DNA from: Mactromeris polynyma
Taxonomy: Eukaryota; Mollusca; Bivalvia; Venerida; Mactridae
Direction: 5' to 3'
Assembly: GCA_032209605.1 (NCBI GenBank)
Contig: JASFXZ010000037.1
Location: forward strand, 1,178,001 to 1,242,000
Length of the DNA: 64,000 nucleotides
The notes beneath the pieces are model-generated. The model saw only the letters and a program-made list of their open reading frames with translations. It did not search any database and had not been told where the DNA came from. Below, one piece after another: positions 12,594 to 24,039 of the stretch; positions within the stretch are counted from its first letter, which is position 1, and every line of letters starts with the position of its first letter. The translations under genes and the position numbers were made by a program.

Positions 12594-12894
12594 AAGGTTA
12601 TGTATTACCTTGATAATATACAGCCATGACAAGGTTATGTATTACCTTGATGATATACAGCCATGGCAAGGTTATGTATTACCTTGATGATATACAGCCA
12701 TGACAAGGTTATGTATTACCTTGATGATATACAGCCATGACAAGGTTATGTATTACCTTGATGATATACAGCCATGGCAAGGTTATGTATTACCTTGAAG
12801 ATATACAGCCATGGCAAGGTTATGTATTACCTTGATGATATACAGCCATGGCAAGGTTATGTATTACCTTGATGATATACAGCCATGGCAAGGT
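12594..12894. repeat. 37-bp minisatellite
   Basis: Eight nearly identical copies of a 37-bp unit containing AAGGTTATGTATTACCTTGA and TATACAGCCATGG. The half-sites AAGGT...ACCTT make each unit a small hairpin. Confidence 0.95.
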
Positions 12895-13689
12895 CCGGTG
12901 TCTCGACTTACGGTCACAAGATATGGCACGAAAGCAAGCAGTGAACCCATAAACATGACCTCTGTGTGTAGTCAAGCATATTCATAGATAATTTATTAAC
13001 CATTTGAAGCGTAGTGGTGAAATTAATAAACTTGTATAATTAGGAGTTTTCGTCTCCTCTTTAATTGATCATACAAGTGATGTTGCTGTTACTTATTATG
13101 ACATTTTGTTGTTGTTGCTGTTGCGGCTGCTATTCAGTTTTTGTATATCCAGGTTTTACACATGTATGTGCGTACCTAAACTATTTATTGCATCAAAAAC
13201 TATTTCCACGTGTTACAATTGACTTATTCTTACGAATACGACGGCTGTTCATTACATAACACTGTTTGACCTCCATATCTGTCGTAGATATAATCACATG
13301 TACAAATGCTCATGATTTATCATAAATCTAACGGAACAGTGTGTCGTCTTTGGCCGATGCAGCACTCCGAACACTCTGTACATTCGTTCACACTTTATCT
13401 TTTGTTTGAACGGGCGAAGAACCGATACTGAGTATAAATACAATGATTTCAGTAATCAAATACTAGTATTGGCCACATTAGAGCTCTGTTTTCGCATGGT
13501 TACATGAGATACTGTTGTGATAATGACGGGCACGTAATGTTTCGTATAGTGCGATCATAGGTTGGATACAGAGGTTTAGGTCTGGACGGACAAGAGAGAA
13601 TTTCCACGCCCAATGTTCACGCCCACTCTCCACGCTCTCCACGCCCACTCTTAAGGCCCACTCTCCACGAGTTGTTTGTGTTAAGTCCC
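12895..13689. other. Spacer left of the BEL element
   Basis: Holds a CTG/TTG-rich patch near 13080-13130 and a short repeated CCCACTCTCCACG block at 13620-13670. A 5' LTR matching the 3' one at 20279 was looked for and not seen. Confidence 0.5.
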
Positions 13690-13706
13690 CTTGGTATGAT
13701 CGGAAC
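13689..13706 (+). other. Candidate primer-binding site of the BEL element
   Basis: TGGTATGATCGGAAC lies 28 bp before the gag start and begins with TGG as a tRNA-primed site should. The matching tRNA was not identified and the LTR end before it could not be confirmed, so this is tentative. Confidence 0.25.
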
Positions 13707-13732
13707 AAAATAAGAACCTCGCATTCCACATT

Positions 13733-15128
13733 ATGTTTAATTTACGTCTCAATATCCGCGAATATGGGTCATTTCTGGAACGATCTAGATCACATGAAGG
13801 ACAATCAGTTTTGAGTGATCTTCGAGAAAGGGACTCAAGTCGTGACAAGCAAGTTAATGAAGTGCTTCGTGAACTTGAGGACATTATTACACAGCTAGAA
13901 TTAAAAACGAGATCAAGCTTATCCAAGTCGAAAAGTACTAAATCAACCAGATCAAGTACATCCAGTGCAGCTGTCAAAGCTAAAGTGAAAGCTGAAGCAG
14001 CTAAAGTCAGTAAAGTTTATGCCGCGAAAGAAGCAGCATTGAAAAAACAAGAAGCAGCATTGAAAGAAGAGAAAGCGGTGTCGGTCGCGAGAGCAGAACG
14101 AAAGTGTTTAGAGATTCAGGCAGATTAACATATGTTACAAGAACAAAAACATTATGCACAAGCGGAGGCTGAAGCAGAAACATGGGAAAATATCAGTGAA
14201 TATAATGACAATCAGAGTTTAAGAAGCCAACGTAGGCTCCCTTATGACATTGAAAAACTAGGTGAGAGAACTAGGAGATTTGTGGAACAGCATACACCGT
14301 CTCAAACTGACACTGATAATGACATAACTAACGTTAAAGAACATTTACAACCTAGAACTGTATATCAACAAAGAGTAACGCCATATCCTGAGAGGGTAAA
14401 CAGTGAAACAAAGCTAGACCAGAATGCACCAGAGTATGTGTCATTGAGCGTTACTATGGCAACAGAACTGTCCAAGTTTTTAGTTAAGAAAGATTTATTG
14501 TTCTCAAGATTGACTCAATTCAGTGATGAACCTGAGAAATATGTGGCATGGAAGGCTGGCTTTCTTCAAGTAACTAGAGAAATGTGAGTGTCTGATATAG
14601 AATAATTGGATCTATTAGTTAAGTGGTTGGGACAAGAAGCAAGTAAACATGCTATAAGTGTCAAGACAGCATATGTTGACAATCCAGTTCGTGGACTCGT
14701 TAAAATATGGGAGCGCCTGGATGAGCGTTATGGTTCACCGGAAATGGTAGAAGCGGCCCTGAAAAAGAAGATCGCGATATTCCCAAAGCTTTTAGCTTAA
14801 TACCACAAAAAAACTGTATGAACTTAGCGATTTGTTATCTGAAATTGAGTGTACAATGCAAAATGATACGTACAAAGGTGTGCTTAGTTACTTTGATTCC
14901 TCTACAGGAGTTAGCCCTATCGTACAGAAGCTTTCGTACCAGATACAGAGTAAATGGAGAGACAAAGCAACTAGATATATGAGAGAAAACAGTATTGTGT
15001 ATCCACCATTTCCAGTATTTTGTAGATTTATCTCAGAAATTAGTTCAGTGTTAAATAACCCAAGCTTTCTTTATGACAATAATGCAGCCAAAGACAAATA
15101 CTACTCAAAAGTTGGTAATATAATATAA
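13733..15128 (+). pseudogene. BEL gag region, broken
   Basis: Starts at an ATG and runs as pieces 13733-14128, 14132-14587, 14606-14800 and 14832-15128, separated by stops. The first piece is a charged coiled coil rich in Ala, Lys and Glu (AAKEAALKKQEAALKEEKAV). The second carries the SRLTQFSDEPEKYVAWKAGF type of motif common to BEL gag proteins (DUF1759-like). Gag would form the particle that packages element RNA. The stops are real in this sequence and no intact gag is possible. Confidence 0.8.
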
Positions 15129-15190
15129 TAATATAATAATAATAAAGTTTATTTAAAGTAATATAGGCCACCGGCCCAAAATACACAACA
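15121..15190. repeat. Short A/T-rich insertion within BEL gag
   Basis: A (TAATAA)n run followed by GTTTATTTAAAGTAATATAG and GGCCACCGGCCC interrupts the gag region between two coding pieces. The pattern resembles the tail of a LINE or SINE inserted into the element. Confidence 0.4.
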
Positions 15191-15200
15191 ATACATTCAT

Positions 15201-16622
15201 GTGCAACAATACAATGTCAACAGTAATGCTAGTAAGCCGTCAGTGGTTAGAAGTTTTAAGACTGCATTAGGAGACCAAGGAGCTTTTCGGGCAGCAAGTA
15301 CTACAGAGACATGTTTGTTCCATGATGCCATAGGCCATACTTTGAATAAGTGCAGAACTTTTAGGAATAAACCTTTGAATGTCAGGAAGAAGTTCTTCCG
15401 AGAAAAGAACCTATGCTTCAGGTGTGGAATTAGATCAGATCACATGGCTAAAACATGCAGAGAAAACATAAAATGCATGGTTTGTGAACGTGACAACCAT
15501 CCAACAGTGCTGCATGTCCATGGCGGGGAGGCCCATAAATTTGACTACAACAACAACCCAGGAAATGAAGATAAGATAAAGTCCGCCTGTACCAAAATCT
15601 GTCGTAATGAAACTTCAATGGGAAAGTCTTGTGCGAAAGTTGTTTTGGTCACAGTTTATCCCAAAAACAGGCCTAACAAGAGAAAAACTATGTATGCGCT
15701 AATTGACGATCAGAGCAACCGATCATTCGCAAAGCCAGAGTTCTTCGAAGCCTTTGAAGAAACATATACAGAGGTAGAGTATGTCCTGTCATCTTGTGCT
15801 GATGTGATGAACACCGTCGGTCGCCGATCTGCTCCTGAAAGCTTTATAGTCAGTAATCTTGACGAGACATCTTCGTTACTTTTACCTGCACTGGCCGAGT
15901 GTATCCAAATACCAAAGGTGAGAGAAGAGATTCCAATTCCAAGTAGTGCCAGACACCACACACATCTTGAGGATATAGCAGATAACATCCCTGAATTAGA
16001 CAACACCTCTGAGATTCTGCTTCTGTTGGGTCGGGACTTAGCAGAAGCACACCATGTCATAGAACACAGGACTGGCCCCAGAGGTTACCCATACGCACAG
16101 AAGTTAAATCTCGGATGGGTTGTGATTGGTGAAACCTCCCTAGGAAAGATCCACCAGCCGTTGGTTAATGTGAAGAAGACCTCTACAGAGATTCACACAC
16201 ACAGAGATGGCCGACCTTCTTTATTCCCGGAATGTCGGAACCAGTTCTCCCTTAAAGAGACATTTAAGGAAGTTTGTATTACAGAAAGAGACATTGGCTC
16301 AAATGTCTTTCAGGTGTCTGACCAAGATGATAAACTGGGTTTATCGATTGAGGGCAAAGAGTTCCTGAACATAATGAACGCAGAATTCAAGAGAGATCAT
16401 AAAGGTAACTGGACTGCCCCTTTACCTTTCCACAGTACGAGGCCTAGACTACCAAATAATCGGAACATGGCGCTAAACAGAACTAGAACCTTGGTATCAA
16501 GTCTTAAGAAAAGAGAGAGAATCGTAACTACAGGGAAAGCATACACATACATAAGACAATGCCTCCCCACGGAATTTGACAAAAAAATGTCATTTTGTGC
16601 AGTTTATGCAGAAAATGTTTGA
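15201..16622 (+). pseudogene. BEL zinc knuckles, protease and RT start
   Basis: One 473-codon open frame. Two zinc-knuckle-like motifs occur near residues 70-105: CFRCGIRSDHMAKTC (C-x2-C-x5-H-x4-C, one residue longer than the classical spacing) and CMVCERDNHPTVLH. The protease carries ALIDDQSNRSF at the active-site position, in place of the usual D-[ST]-G. The linker PYAQKLNLGWVVIGE is a BEL/Pao hallmark. The frame ends where the RT domain begins and overlaps the next frame, which indicates a frameshift near 16.58 kb. Confidence 0.85.
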
Positions 16623-17316
16623 TAACGGTCATGCAGAGGTCGCAGCCCCTTTGACATCAGACACAGAATGCTGGTATCTGCCTATATTTGGAATTTACCA
16701 CTCAAAGAAAGTTGATCAAATCCGTGTCGTATTTGACTCGTCTGCCAAATACATGGGACTCTCGTTAAATGGGGTGTTAATGACAGGACCAGATCTCACC
16801 AACAGCTTGCTTGGGGTACTCATGAGATTTCGACGTGAGCCAGTTGCAGTATCAGCAGACATACAGCAGATGTTCTACCAGTTCTACGTTGATAAGAAGG
16901 GCCGTGACTACCTTAGGTTCTTTTGGTTCAAAGACAATGATCCAGAAATGCCACTAATAGAGTACCGGATGTGCGTGCATGTTTTTGGAAACAGCCCGTC
17001 GCCTGTTATAGCCACTTATGGACTTCAGAAAAGTGCAAAGTTAGTAGAAGAAGTACATGGGTCGGACATTACAGACTTTGTTCTCCGAGATTTCTATGTG
17101 GATGATGGTCTGACATCTTTACAGACTGTCCCTCAAGCTATTGATTTGATGCAAAGAGCTCGGAAAGCTTTAGCCTCTGGAGGTAATCTGAAATTGCACA
17201 AGATAGCGTCAAACAGCAGAGAAGTAATGAATTCCTTTCCCAAAGAAGATCTAGCTAAAGATTTGAAATATTTAGATATCGGTTATGAAGGGTTGCCTAC
17301 ACAGAGAAGCCTTTGA
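16576..17316 (+). pseudogene. BEL reverse transcriptase
   Basis: An RT core of about 246 codons: RVVFDSSAKYMGLSLNGVLM, the AVSADIQQMFYQ block and the catalytic FYVDDGL. It is one of the best preserved parts of the element. It ends at a TGA, and RT/RNase H homology resumes immediately after it. Confidence 0.9.
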
Positions 17317-17800
17317 TTGAACTGGAACCTAGACTCCGACAACTTCACATTTGTAATATCTGATGAGATAAAGCCAAGCACACGAAGAGGAATTCTCTCT
17401 ACACTTAATAGTTTGTTCGAACCCCTAGGATTTATCTCCCCTGTTGTGGTTCATGGGAGAATCATCATGAGAGATTTGATATCTGGATCCGCTGATTGGG
17501 ATGAGCCAATACCTATAGAAGCGAGAAATCAGTGGCTGAAATGGTGTGAGTCTCTGAAGGATCTGGAGACTAACTATTCAACGTACTTACATTGAAGGTT
17601 CGCTAAGTGCCACAGTCCGTCAAGAAGTTCACGTATTTTCAGACGCCTCTGAAAAGGCGATTGCCGCTGTAGCTTACCTGAAAACTGTAGATGCCAATGG
17701 AGACGTAGTGTTGGGTTCATAATGGGGAAAACGAAAGTGTCGCCTAAACATGGACATACAATTCCAAGATTAGAGCTATGTGCAGCTGTAATGGCAGTAG
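17317..17800 (+). pseudogene. BEL RT thumb and start of RNase H, broken
   Basis: An open stretch at 17317-17595 continues the RT thumb (GILSTLNSLFEPLGFISPVV). After a frameshift near 17.6 kb the RNase H start follows (VFSDASEKAIAAVAYL), and another frame break precedes 17778. Confidence 0.75.
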
Positions 17801-19475
17801 AGCTGATGTCATCTGTGAGCATTTACACCTGCCTATAAAACATGTGAGATTCTACACAGATAGCCAGGTGGTACTTGGATACCTACATAATCGAGTGAGA
17901 AGATTTTACGTTTATGTTGAGAACCGTGTAAGCAGAATTCTGAAGCTCACAAGATCAGACCAGTGGAACTTTGTATCTACTACAGAGAACCCAGCCGATA
18001 TGGGCACCAGACCTACTCCCGCAGAATTGCTGCAGAATAGTATATGGCTGAAGGGTCCGAGCCTCTTACATTCAGAAAACCATGAGACAACTGATGCATA
18101 TGAACTGCAGGCTCCGACAAATGACCCAGAACTCCGTCCGGAAACAAACTGTATGAAAACGAATGTTAGTTCCAAGAAAACCATCAGCATCAAGGGTTTT
18201 GAATCCTTTTCCCGCTGGAAAAGATTGGTCAACGCTGTAATGGTGTGGAAAAGATTTGTAAGGAGCGTTTACAACAAACGGCATTCCTCTGAAAGCTCAG
18301 ATGTTGATATAGATCATCTTCAGATTCAAGCCTTTGCAGAAAGTTTTATAATACGGTGTGTGCAGAGAGAAGTTTACACCCAGGAAATTGAATGCATTCA
18401 GAGTGGTAGACCTGTGCGGAAGAATAGCCCTATTGCTGGTCTAAGTCCATACATAGACGAAGATGGGATACTGAGAGCTGGTGGACGGTTGCATAATGCT
18501 GATATAAACATCATTGAGAAAAGACCAATCATCCTACCGGGTAGCCATTGTGTGTCGAAAATGCTAATGCATTACCACCACCAGAAGATCAGACATCAGG
18601 GTCGCCAGATTACTGAAGGTGCAGTGCGAGAGGCTGGCCTCTGGATAACTGGTGTTAAGCGTTTGATCATGTCTGTTATCCACCATTGTGTACAATGCCA
18701 AAAACTTAGAGGAAGCTTAGGTTTTCAGAAGATGGCGGATTTACCAAAGGATCGTTTGACTCCTGGTCCACCTTTCACTTCATTGGGACTTGATTGCTTT
18801 GGCCCATGGCAAGTTTGCAGTAGAAGAACAAGAGGGGGCCAAGCCAACAGTAAACGTTGGGCTGTCATGTTCACGTGCTTGACGTCTCGAGCAGTCCATA
18901 TAGAAATAGTGGAGGAGCTTAGCAGCTCCTCATTCATAAACGCTTTGCGTAGATTTACTAGCATAAGAGGAAAAGCCAAGTTGTATCGCTCCGATAGAGG
19001 TACCAACTTTATGGGTGCGCTTGATGACCTGGGCGTCAAACGTTACTTGGATCAACACGGAGCTACATGGATCGTTACCTCACACCGGGGAGGAGTGTGG
19101 GAGAGGATGATAGGTGTTACAAGGAGGATTCTTGACTCGCTACTGTTAGACTTACCAGGTGGAGGCTTAACACACGAGGTGCTGACCACATTAATGGCGG
19201 AAGTGTCGGCAATAATCAACTCCAGACCATCAGTGCCTTTGTCAGCAGATCCGCATGATCCAGCGCCATTAAGCCCTTCGTTGCTGCTGGCACAGAAAAG
19301 TGACTGTATAGCTGATGTAGTGATTCCATCAGATGTTAAAGACATGTATCGCGCGCAATGGAAGAGTCCAGATTCTGTCGGAGCGTTTTTGGAAGAGATG
19401 GAGATCAGAATTCATTCAAGCATTGCAAGTGCGCAAAAAATGGACAGTAGATCAAAGAAAGTTACAGTGCGGTGA
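17778..19475 (+). pseudogene. BEL RNase H end and integrase
   Basis: An open frame of 565 codons. Its N-terminus holds the end of RNase H (FYTDSQVVLGYLHNR, ENPADMGTRP). Next comes the integrase zinc finger (His pair near HHQKIRHQG, Cys pair in HHCVQCQKL). The catalytic core follows, with Asp in LGLDCFGPW, Asp in RSDRGTNFMGA and Glu in GGVWERMIGVTRR. The longest intact piece of the element. A frameshift near 19.39 kb separates it from its C-terminal domain. Confidence 0.9.
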
Positions 19476-19623
19476 CGTAGTTTTACTCCGAGACAAACAA
19501 GTAGCCCAGAACGACTGGCCGATGAGTTTGATTGTTCGAGTCCTTCCTAGTGACAAATCCGTACCGCGGAAGTGCGTATTGTGGCGAAGAATGGGAAAAA
19601 CACTACATACGAACGACCGGTGA
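19333..19623 (+). pseudogene. BEL integrase C-terminal domain (DUF5641-like)
   Basis: In a shifted frame from about 19.39 kb the sequence reads FWKRWRSEFIQALQVRKKW, then GDVVLLRDKQVAQNDWPMSL. This is the domain that follows the integrase core in BEL/Pao elements. The first part of the open stretch, before the shift, is not coding. Confidence 0.8.
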
Positions 19624-20278
19624 ATGAGATGGTGTTACTTATTCCATCTTAACTCTGGTCGTGTTATTCAGGATTTATAAACACTTAAGTGCAAACAGTG
19701 TAATTTAAGTTAGTTCTTAGAGACGCTCACTGATCAGGGTATACAAGTTTATCATGGAAAATTAATTTCTGTGCATTTCATATCATGTTTGAATTCAAAT
19801 GACATTCATAGGACTTGGAGTTGTACAATTACATGTCAGAGCGAGGGTTAAATGTGAACTTTAAGAGTTAAAGAGATTTTCTATTCAGTGTGAATTATGT
19901 CATGTCTTGTTATTTCATTGTTTCATGAAGAAGTTTCAGAGAGATTATGACTGAGAACTGTTTAAGGAATAACCATTTTGCATGTTAATTGCTAGTTGGT
20001 GTACATTGTTTAAGGTGGTGTACATTGTTTAAGGTGGTGCGCAAATGATCAGCTTAGAGAATTACATTATTGGTTAATGAGTCAGAAAGTATTGCATTCT
20101 ATTGTCTACTGTTGGCAATCACAGAAGTTTAATATTATTTCCCAACGTTTTGTATTAGTTTTTTGATGCATTGTTCTATTGTTATACTGTGCGGAGATTG
20201 TTTTCAGAGTATATCATAGTATTTTTGAGTGTTATAAAAATAGTCTGTTTAGTTTGGTTCTTTAAACCAGGCGGGGAG

Positions 20279-20750
20279 TGTTCTGTAACGGATCGTTTCA
20301 GATGTTGTTGTGGGTGCGAGGTGATGCGATGCGAAGTAGTTTGGGACGAATCCCACTTTGTATAATAAGAGTTACTTCCCTTTGTTTATACTGAACTCTT
20401 CTTTTTGGAGAATTGTTGTGAACGTTTTTATCGCCGGTTTATTGTGCGAAGTGTTCGATAGTGAATTTCTGTCGAGCATGTTTTTTCCATATCACATTGA
20501 TTTAATAGTGTTTAATCATTGTTTTATGCTTGTTATTACGTATAGTTGTGTAGAAAGTATCAGTTTGTATCCGAGTGCGAAATACAGAGTATTGTCTAGT
20601 CTTTTAATATTTCTAATGTTATCATACGCACATACTGGAGGTCATATTGTAAACAAGGCTTTGTTTTATGTCTTTTCTGTCTTTCACTGACAGTTTATTG
20701 ATGTTTGATGATTGATGAATGTAGGAACGAATAAATAGATCACAAACAGC
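20279..20750 (+). repeat. Candidate 3' LTR of the BEL element
   Basis: Starts TGTTCTGTAACGG directly after a purine-rich tract and contains an AATAAA at about 20730 near its presumed end. The ORF inside it (20358-20690) has no recognisable domain. The end is approximate because there is no second LTR to compare. Confidence 0.5.
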
Positions 20751-21020
20751 TACGCACTTAATGTTTCCGTGCAAGCACATATATATTCTTAGAAATAAGC
20801 AAACTGCAATACCTTAATTGCATTTTCTTATAAAATTCGTTTACGGCAAACATCGACCCTAGTTACGATAACAAGAAGAAACTTTTCTACCACTTCCAGT
20901 AGTATGATCTATAACATTTTCTTGAGTCCCGACGTTTTAAAGGAATATCCGACATTGTGTATATCTTCATAAAACTTTTATATAAATCAAATTATTATAT
21001 CAATCTAGTCCAACAGCGTG
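20751..21020. other. Spacer, nothing recognised
   Basis: Short AT-rich stretch right of the BEL element. Confidence 0.5.
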
Positions 21021-21075
21021 TGTGTTCCAACTTTCTGACTGTAACTTAATTCACAAGGTAGTTTATTTAAATGTA

Positions 21076-21240
21076 ATGGTATGTAGTAAATGTTTAACAC
21101 CAGGTCAGTTAATCGACAATGCTGTGTGTCAATATTGTACCGTATTTTATCATTTCCAGTGTTACGTATTTTTTCACATGCGCGAAACGAATCAAAAACA
21201 TTCGGTGTCATCATTTAACCACTTTTTGCGATGTCCGTAA
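21076..21240 (+). pseudogene. PHD-finger-like fragment
   Basis: Inside a 72-codon open stretch the sequence reads VCSKCLTPGQLIDNAVCQYC then TVFYHFQC, giving C-x2-C-x11-C-x2-C-x4-H-x2-C. That is the first two-thirds of a PHD or related zinc finger. The final Cys pair is not clear before the stop. PHD fingers of this style are common in first ORFs of invertebrate LINEs, so this is probably a transposon remnant, but it could be an isolated exon. Confidence 0.4.
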
Positions 21241-21343
21241 TTTAGAAGCAGACATAAACGTATTATATACATTCCTAGGTAAGCGATATCATCACGATAA
21301 TATATGTCATGAACCCTTCAAATATACTGTAAGTATTGGATGA

Positions 21344-21780
21344 TAAGTGGGTGTGTAGTTTAATGGTGGGTATCGAGACTAATATTATAATATTCTCTTA
21401 CAGATTTATAGCGTGGTACCTTGCGCACTACTTTTCAATTGTTTCAAAAAATGCTGCTTTTAGTACCGAATGAAAATCCTGAAATCATTATCACTGCATA
21501 TTCATTACATAGATTCTAACTCTGCATAAAATAATAATTTGGTTTTACCAATAATTGCCGCGAATTAGAACGAAACAGAAGCAAAACGACTATTTGTTTC
21601 CAGTAGACGAAATGCATAAACACGACTGTGGATTACCATTACATACGGTAGAAATAACAGATGCATTTCTTCATGTTTTTCAACAAATAAAACCTACTTG
21701 AATGATGTTATACTAGAAATAAAGCTTAAACCGTAACAGTTGAAAGTATAAAAAACTAACATTTGAAAAGCCTCACATTC
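21344..21780. other. Spacer, nothing recognised
   Basis: AT-rich, no coding segment or repeat identified. Confidence 0.5.
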
Positions 21781-21787
21781 TAATATG

Positions 21788-21949
21788 CAGTAAAACCTCA
21801 ATAATACGACCACCCTTGGGACCCTTGAATACTTCTCTTCTTATCGAGGTGATTTTTGACATTGAATGAAGAGCAAAACAGTTAAAATGGACTGGAAAAT
21901 TGTGTTCTTAATTTTGAGATGCTCTTATTATTGAGTTGGTCTTTAAGTG
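21788..21949. mobile_element. MITE, AGTAAAACCTCAATAAT family
   Basis: Starts CAGTAAAACCTCAATAATAC and GACCACCC and contains the body seen at 47.6 kb (AATGGACTGGAAAATTGTGT). Its right end, GGTCTTTAAGTGA, runs straight into the palindrome at 21950. Confidence 0.65.
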
Positions 21950-22069
21950 AATTCGCGAATTTCACTTAAGATTCGTGTTACCACTTATTCATTTTTGGCT
22001 TACATCTAGAAGCCAAAAATGTATTTATAAATAAGTGGTAACACGAATCTTAAGTGAAATTCGCGAATT
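21950..22069. repeat. Perfect 40-bp inverted repeat with inner hairpin
   Basis: Two exactly complementary 40-bp arms (21950-21989 and 22030-22069). They contain CTTAAGATTCGTGTTACCAC and, at the outer ends, AATTCGCGAATT, itself a palindrome. Inside is a second perfect hairpin, TTTTTGGCTT facing AAGCCAAAAA around ACATCTAG. Confidence 0.95.
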
Positions 22070-22103
22070 TGAGTTATTAAGTAACATAATAAGTGGTCAA
22101 CTA

Positions 22104-22275
22104 GATAAGATTCGTGTTACCACTTACATCTAGAAGCCAAAATTGCATTTATAAGTAAGTGGTAACACGAATCTTAAGTGAAATTCGCGAATTTGAGTTA
22201 TTAAGTATAAGTAACATAATAAGTGGACAACTAGATAAGATTCGTGTTACCACTTAAATCTAGTGTAATACATGT
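22104..22275. repeat. Further copies of the same palindrome
   Basis: A second foldback at about 22105-22185 repeats the arms TAAGATTCGTGTTACCACTT and their complement around ACATCTAGAAGCC. A third left arm follows near 22236. The spacer GTAACATAATAAGTGG recurs between them, so the palindromes are arranged in tandem. A degraded trace is at 22400-22430. Confidence 0.9.
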
Positions 22276-22576
22276 ACATCATATAAAGGTAAGAGGTGGC
22301 AGTTCTGGGCACTTTCAAGCCTGTTTCTAGTTGTATGATATTTATCTTACCGAAAATTTATCACGAATATTAACTAGATAGCTAGATAATTATCGTAATA
22401 ATTAAGTGGTCAACACGAATTAATTCGCGAACGCTATAATGCTAACTGGTGGCAGTAATATGCCACCATACAATCCGGTTTTCCAATGATTCAATAATTT
22501 ACTGATACGCGAAAGAAGAACACGGTGTCTTTATACAAGCACATGTATTTAAGCGCGTCTTATGTCCCGCTAAGAC

Positions 22577-22637
22577 ATGAAGTCATACTCGACGACAGTT
22601 TCGTCCGCTACTACAAACTTGTTGGCGACATCTCAAG
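22577..22637 (+). CDS. Possible first coding exon (MKSYSTTVSS...)
   Basis: An ATG opens a short Ser/Thr-rich stretch MKSYSTTVSSATTNLLATSQ that ends exactly at a GTAAGG donor. The opposite strand here also reads as protein-like for 19 codons (KFVVADETVVEYDFMS then stop), so the strand is uncertain. No partner exon was identified. Confidence 0.25.
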
Positions 22638-22639
22638 GT

Positions 22640-23400
22640 AAGGATTGATTAAGACAAAGATAGCTATTGTAGGTAACACAGTATGTCAAAAGATAAAACA
22701 CTGAATGAGGTATAGCAATTAAAATCAATAATTCGATAATTCAAGGGAATTCCGTATCTAGTATATCAACACATAAACTAGTAGTTAGTCTTTACGTCTC
22801 CTCGATATGAACTTTAAAGTGCATGCTAAGATATAATTAAGATATAGAACATGATTTATAAATTAAATTGTAAAGTCTCAAATACTGACTGGTTTTCCCC
22901 ATATCAATGCTACCGAATTGTTATACAAAACAAGTACCTGTGGGTTTGTGTATCAGACTGAACAAAAGCACTTGACGAGTATGTAAGAAAGTTACAATAC
23001 TACACATGAAAAAGTATATCCAAGGTATCAATGTCGCCAGAAAAAGGGCAGCAAAATAATTCTTAAGAAATATTTGAAGGGAAGATGTAGAACCAATGAA
23101 TCAAAGATGATGTAATAACACAAACGAAATTTTGCACGTATAATATTATTGTATTTAATTCTGTAAAAGTTCCCTTTTGTTATGCTTTAACGTCAATTTT
23201 AAACGTAGATCTGTTTATTTACATCAAATCTGAAAAGTACGTGCGAAAGTAGACAATTCGAACTCTAAATTATCTCTGCACACAGTATATCTACCTTTAT
23301 TGGTTCAAAGATATTGATTTAGCCTCTTCTTATTTCAATGTAAGAAAGTCGACTTAAAAATGCTTGTGAAATAGATATCACAGAAACATGGTAGTGTTAT
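22640..23400. other. Spacer with a dispersed repeat segment
   Basis: Contains TTAATTCTGTAAAAGTTCCC and TTTTGTT near 23157, repeated at about 33986. No gene is seen. Confidence 0.5.
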
Positions 23401-23402
23401 TA

Positions 23403-23680
23403 TCACGAAGTAGAAGGTTTGATTTCAAACATTTGTTTGCACTCGACAGAGACTTTTTTCAGATTTGAAGATATTTTCTTTCTATAATTGCAAAGAAAGT
23501 CGGTCGATCCAACGTGACACGAAAGTTGGGTATGACTGCACGAACAATTTAAATCAGTTGTCAGTTTTAGATCCTTCATAGCTACACGGATTTGGATCTC
23601 AAATTTCATCGCTTGTCTATAAACGTCATGCAGACCGTATCCTTGAACAATATACATGTATATACAAGTAAAAAATTGCT
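23403..23680 (-). CDS. Unrecognised open segment
   Basis: A minus-strand open stretch reading GYGLHDVYRQAMKFEIQIRV and on to KKVSVECKQMFEIKPSTS and a stop. A possible acceptor (TTGTTCAAG) precedes it. The composition is protein-like, with several Cys and His in the middle (CSCSHTQLSCHVGS). I do not recognise the family and cannot link it to another exon, so it may be chance. Confidence 0.22.
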
Positions 23681-24039
23681 GCCTGATGCAGCAAAGGTGG
23701 GTGCACGGCGTAAACAAAATGAAATAGAACAACTGCAATTTGAACTAACAGTATGTGTTTATTATGCTTTAATGTGTAACTATATATTAATGTATAAAAA
23801 GTACATTTGTAGTTTTAGTAGTAGGAATTTATTAAGGAACAGACTAGTTTTTGTATGGACAGTTAAACAGAAATAGAAATTGATAGTGCGGAAAACTTTC
23901 ATGATAATGAACATCATGCATGTAAATTAAGACAACATTATACATCTCAAAATGCAAAACATTGATTGAAACATATTAACATAAATCACAATCATTATCA
24001 CGGTAGAAATAAATAAAGAAATACCGACAAATTTACATA

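Larger units (their letters stand above)
13690..20750 (+). mobile_element. Degenerate BEL/Pao LTR retrotransposon
   Basis: A retrotransposon with domain order gag (coiled coil), zinc knuckles, aspartic protease, reverse transcriptase (FYVDD), RNase H, integrase (HHCC and DDE) and a C-terminal integrase-associated region. That order and the protease-to-RT linker GWVVIGE are characteristic of BEL/Pao. The reading frame is broken by several stops and frameshifts, so this copy is inactive. A purine-rich tract (AGGCGGGGAG) precedes a candidate 3' LTR starting TGTTCTGTAACGG at 20279. No matching 5' LTR was seen, so the 5' end is uncertain. Confidence 0.92.

Noticed and set aside
12905..12960. Minus-strand exon MFMGSLLAFVPYLVT with a GTAAGT donor, as the missing glutaminase 5' exon
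   Set aside because: No transit-peptide character, no clear phase link to the 10444 exon and adjacent to a minisatellite. One donor match is not enough.
18725..19345. Minus-strand ORFs opposite the integrase
   Set aside because: Antisense shadows of the BEL integrase frame.
20358..20690. 110-codon ORF as an env-like gene
   Set aside because: It lies inside the candidate LTR and shows only general hydrophobicity, without recognisable envelope features.
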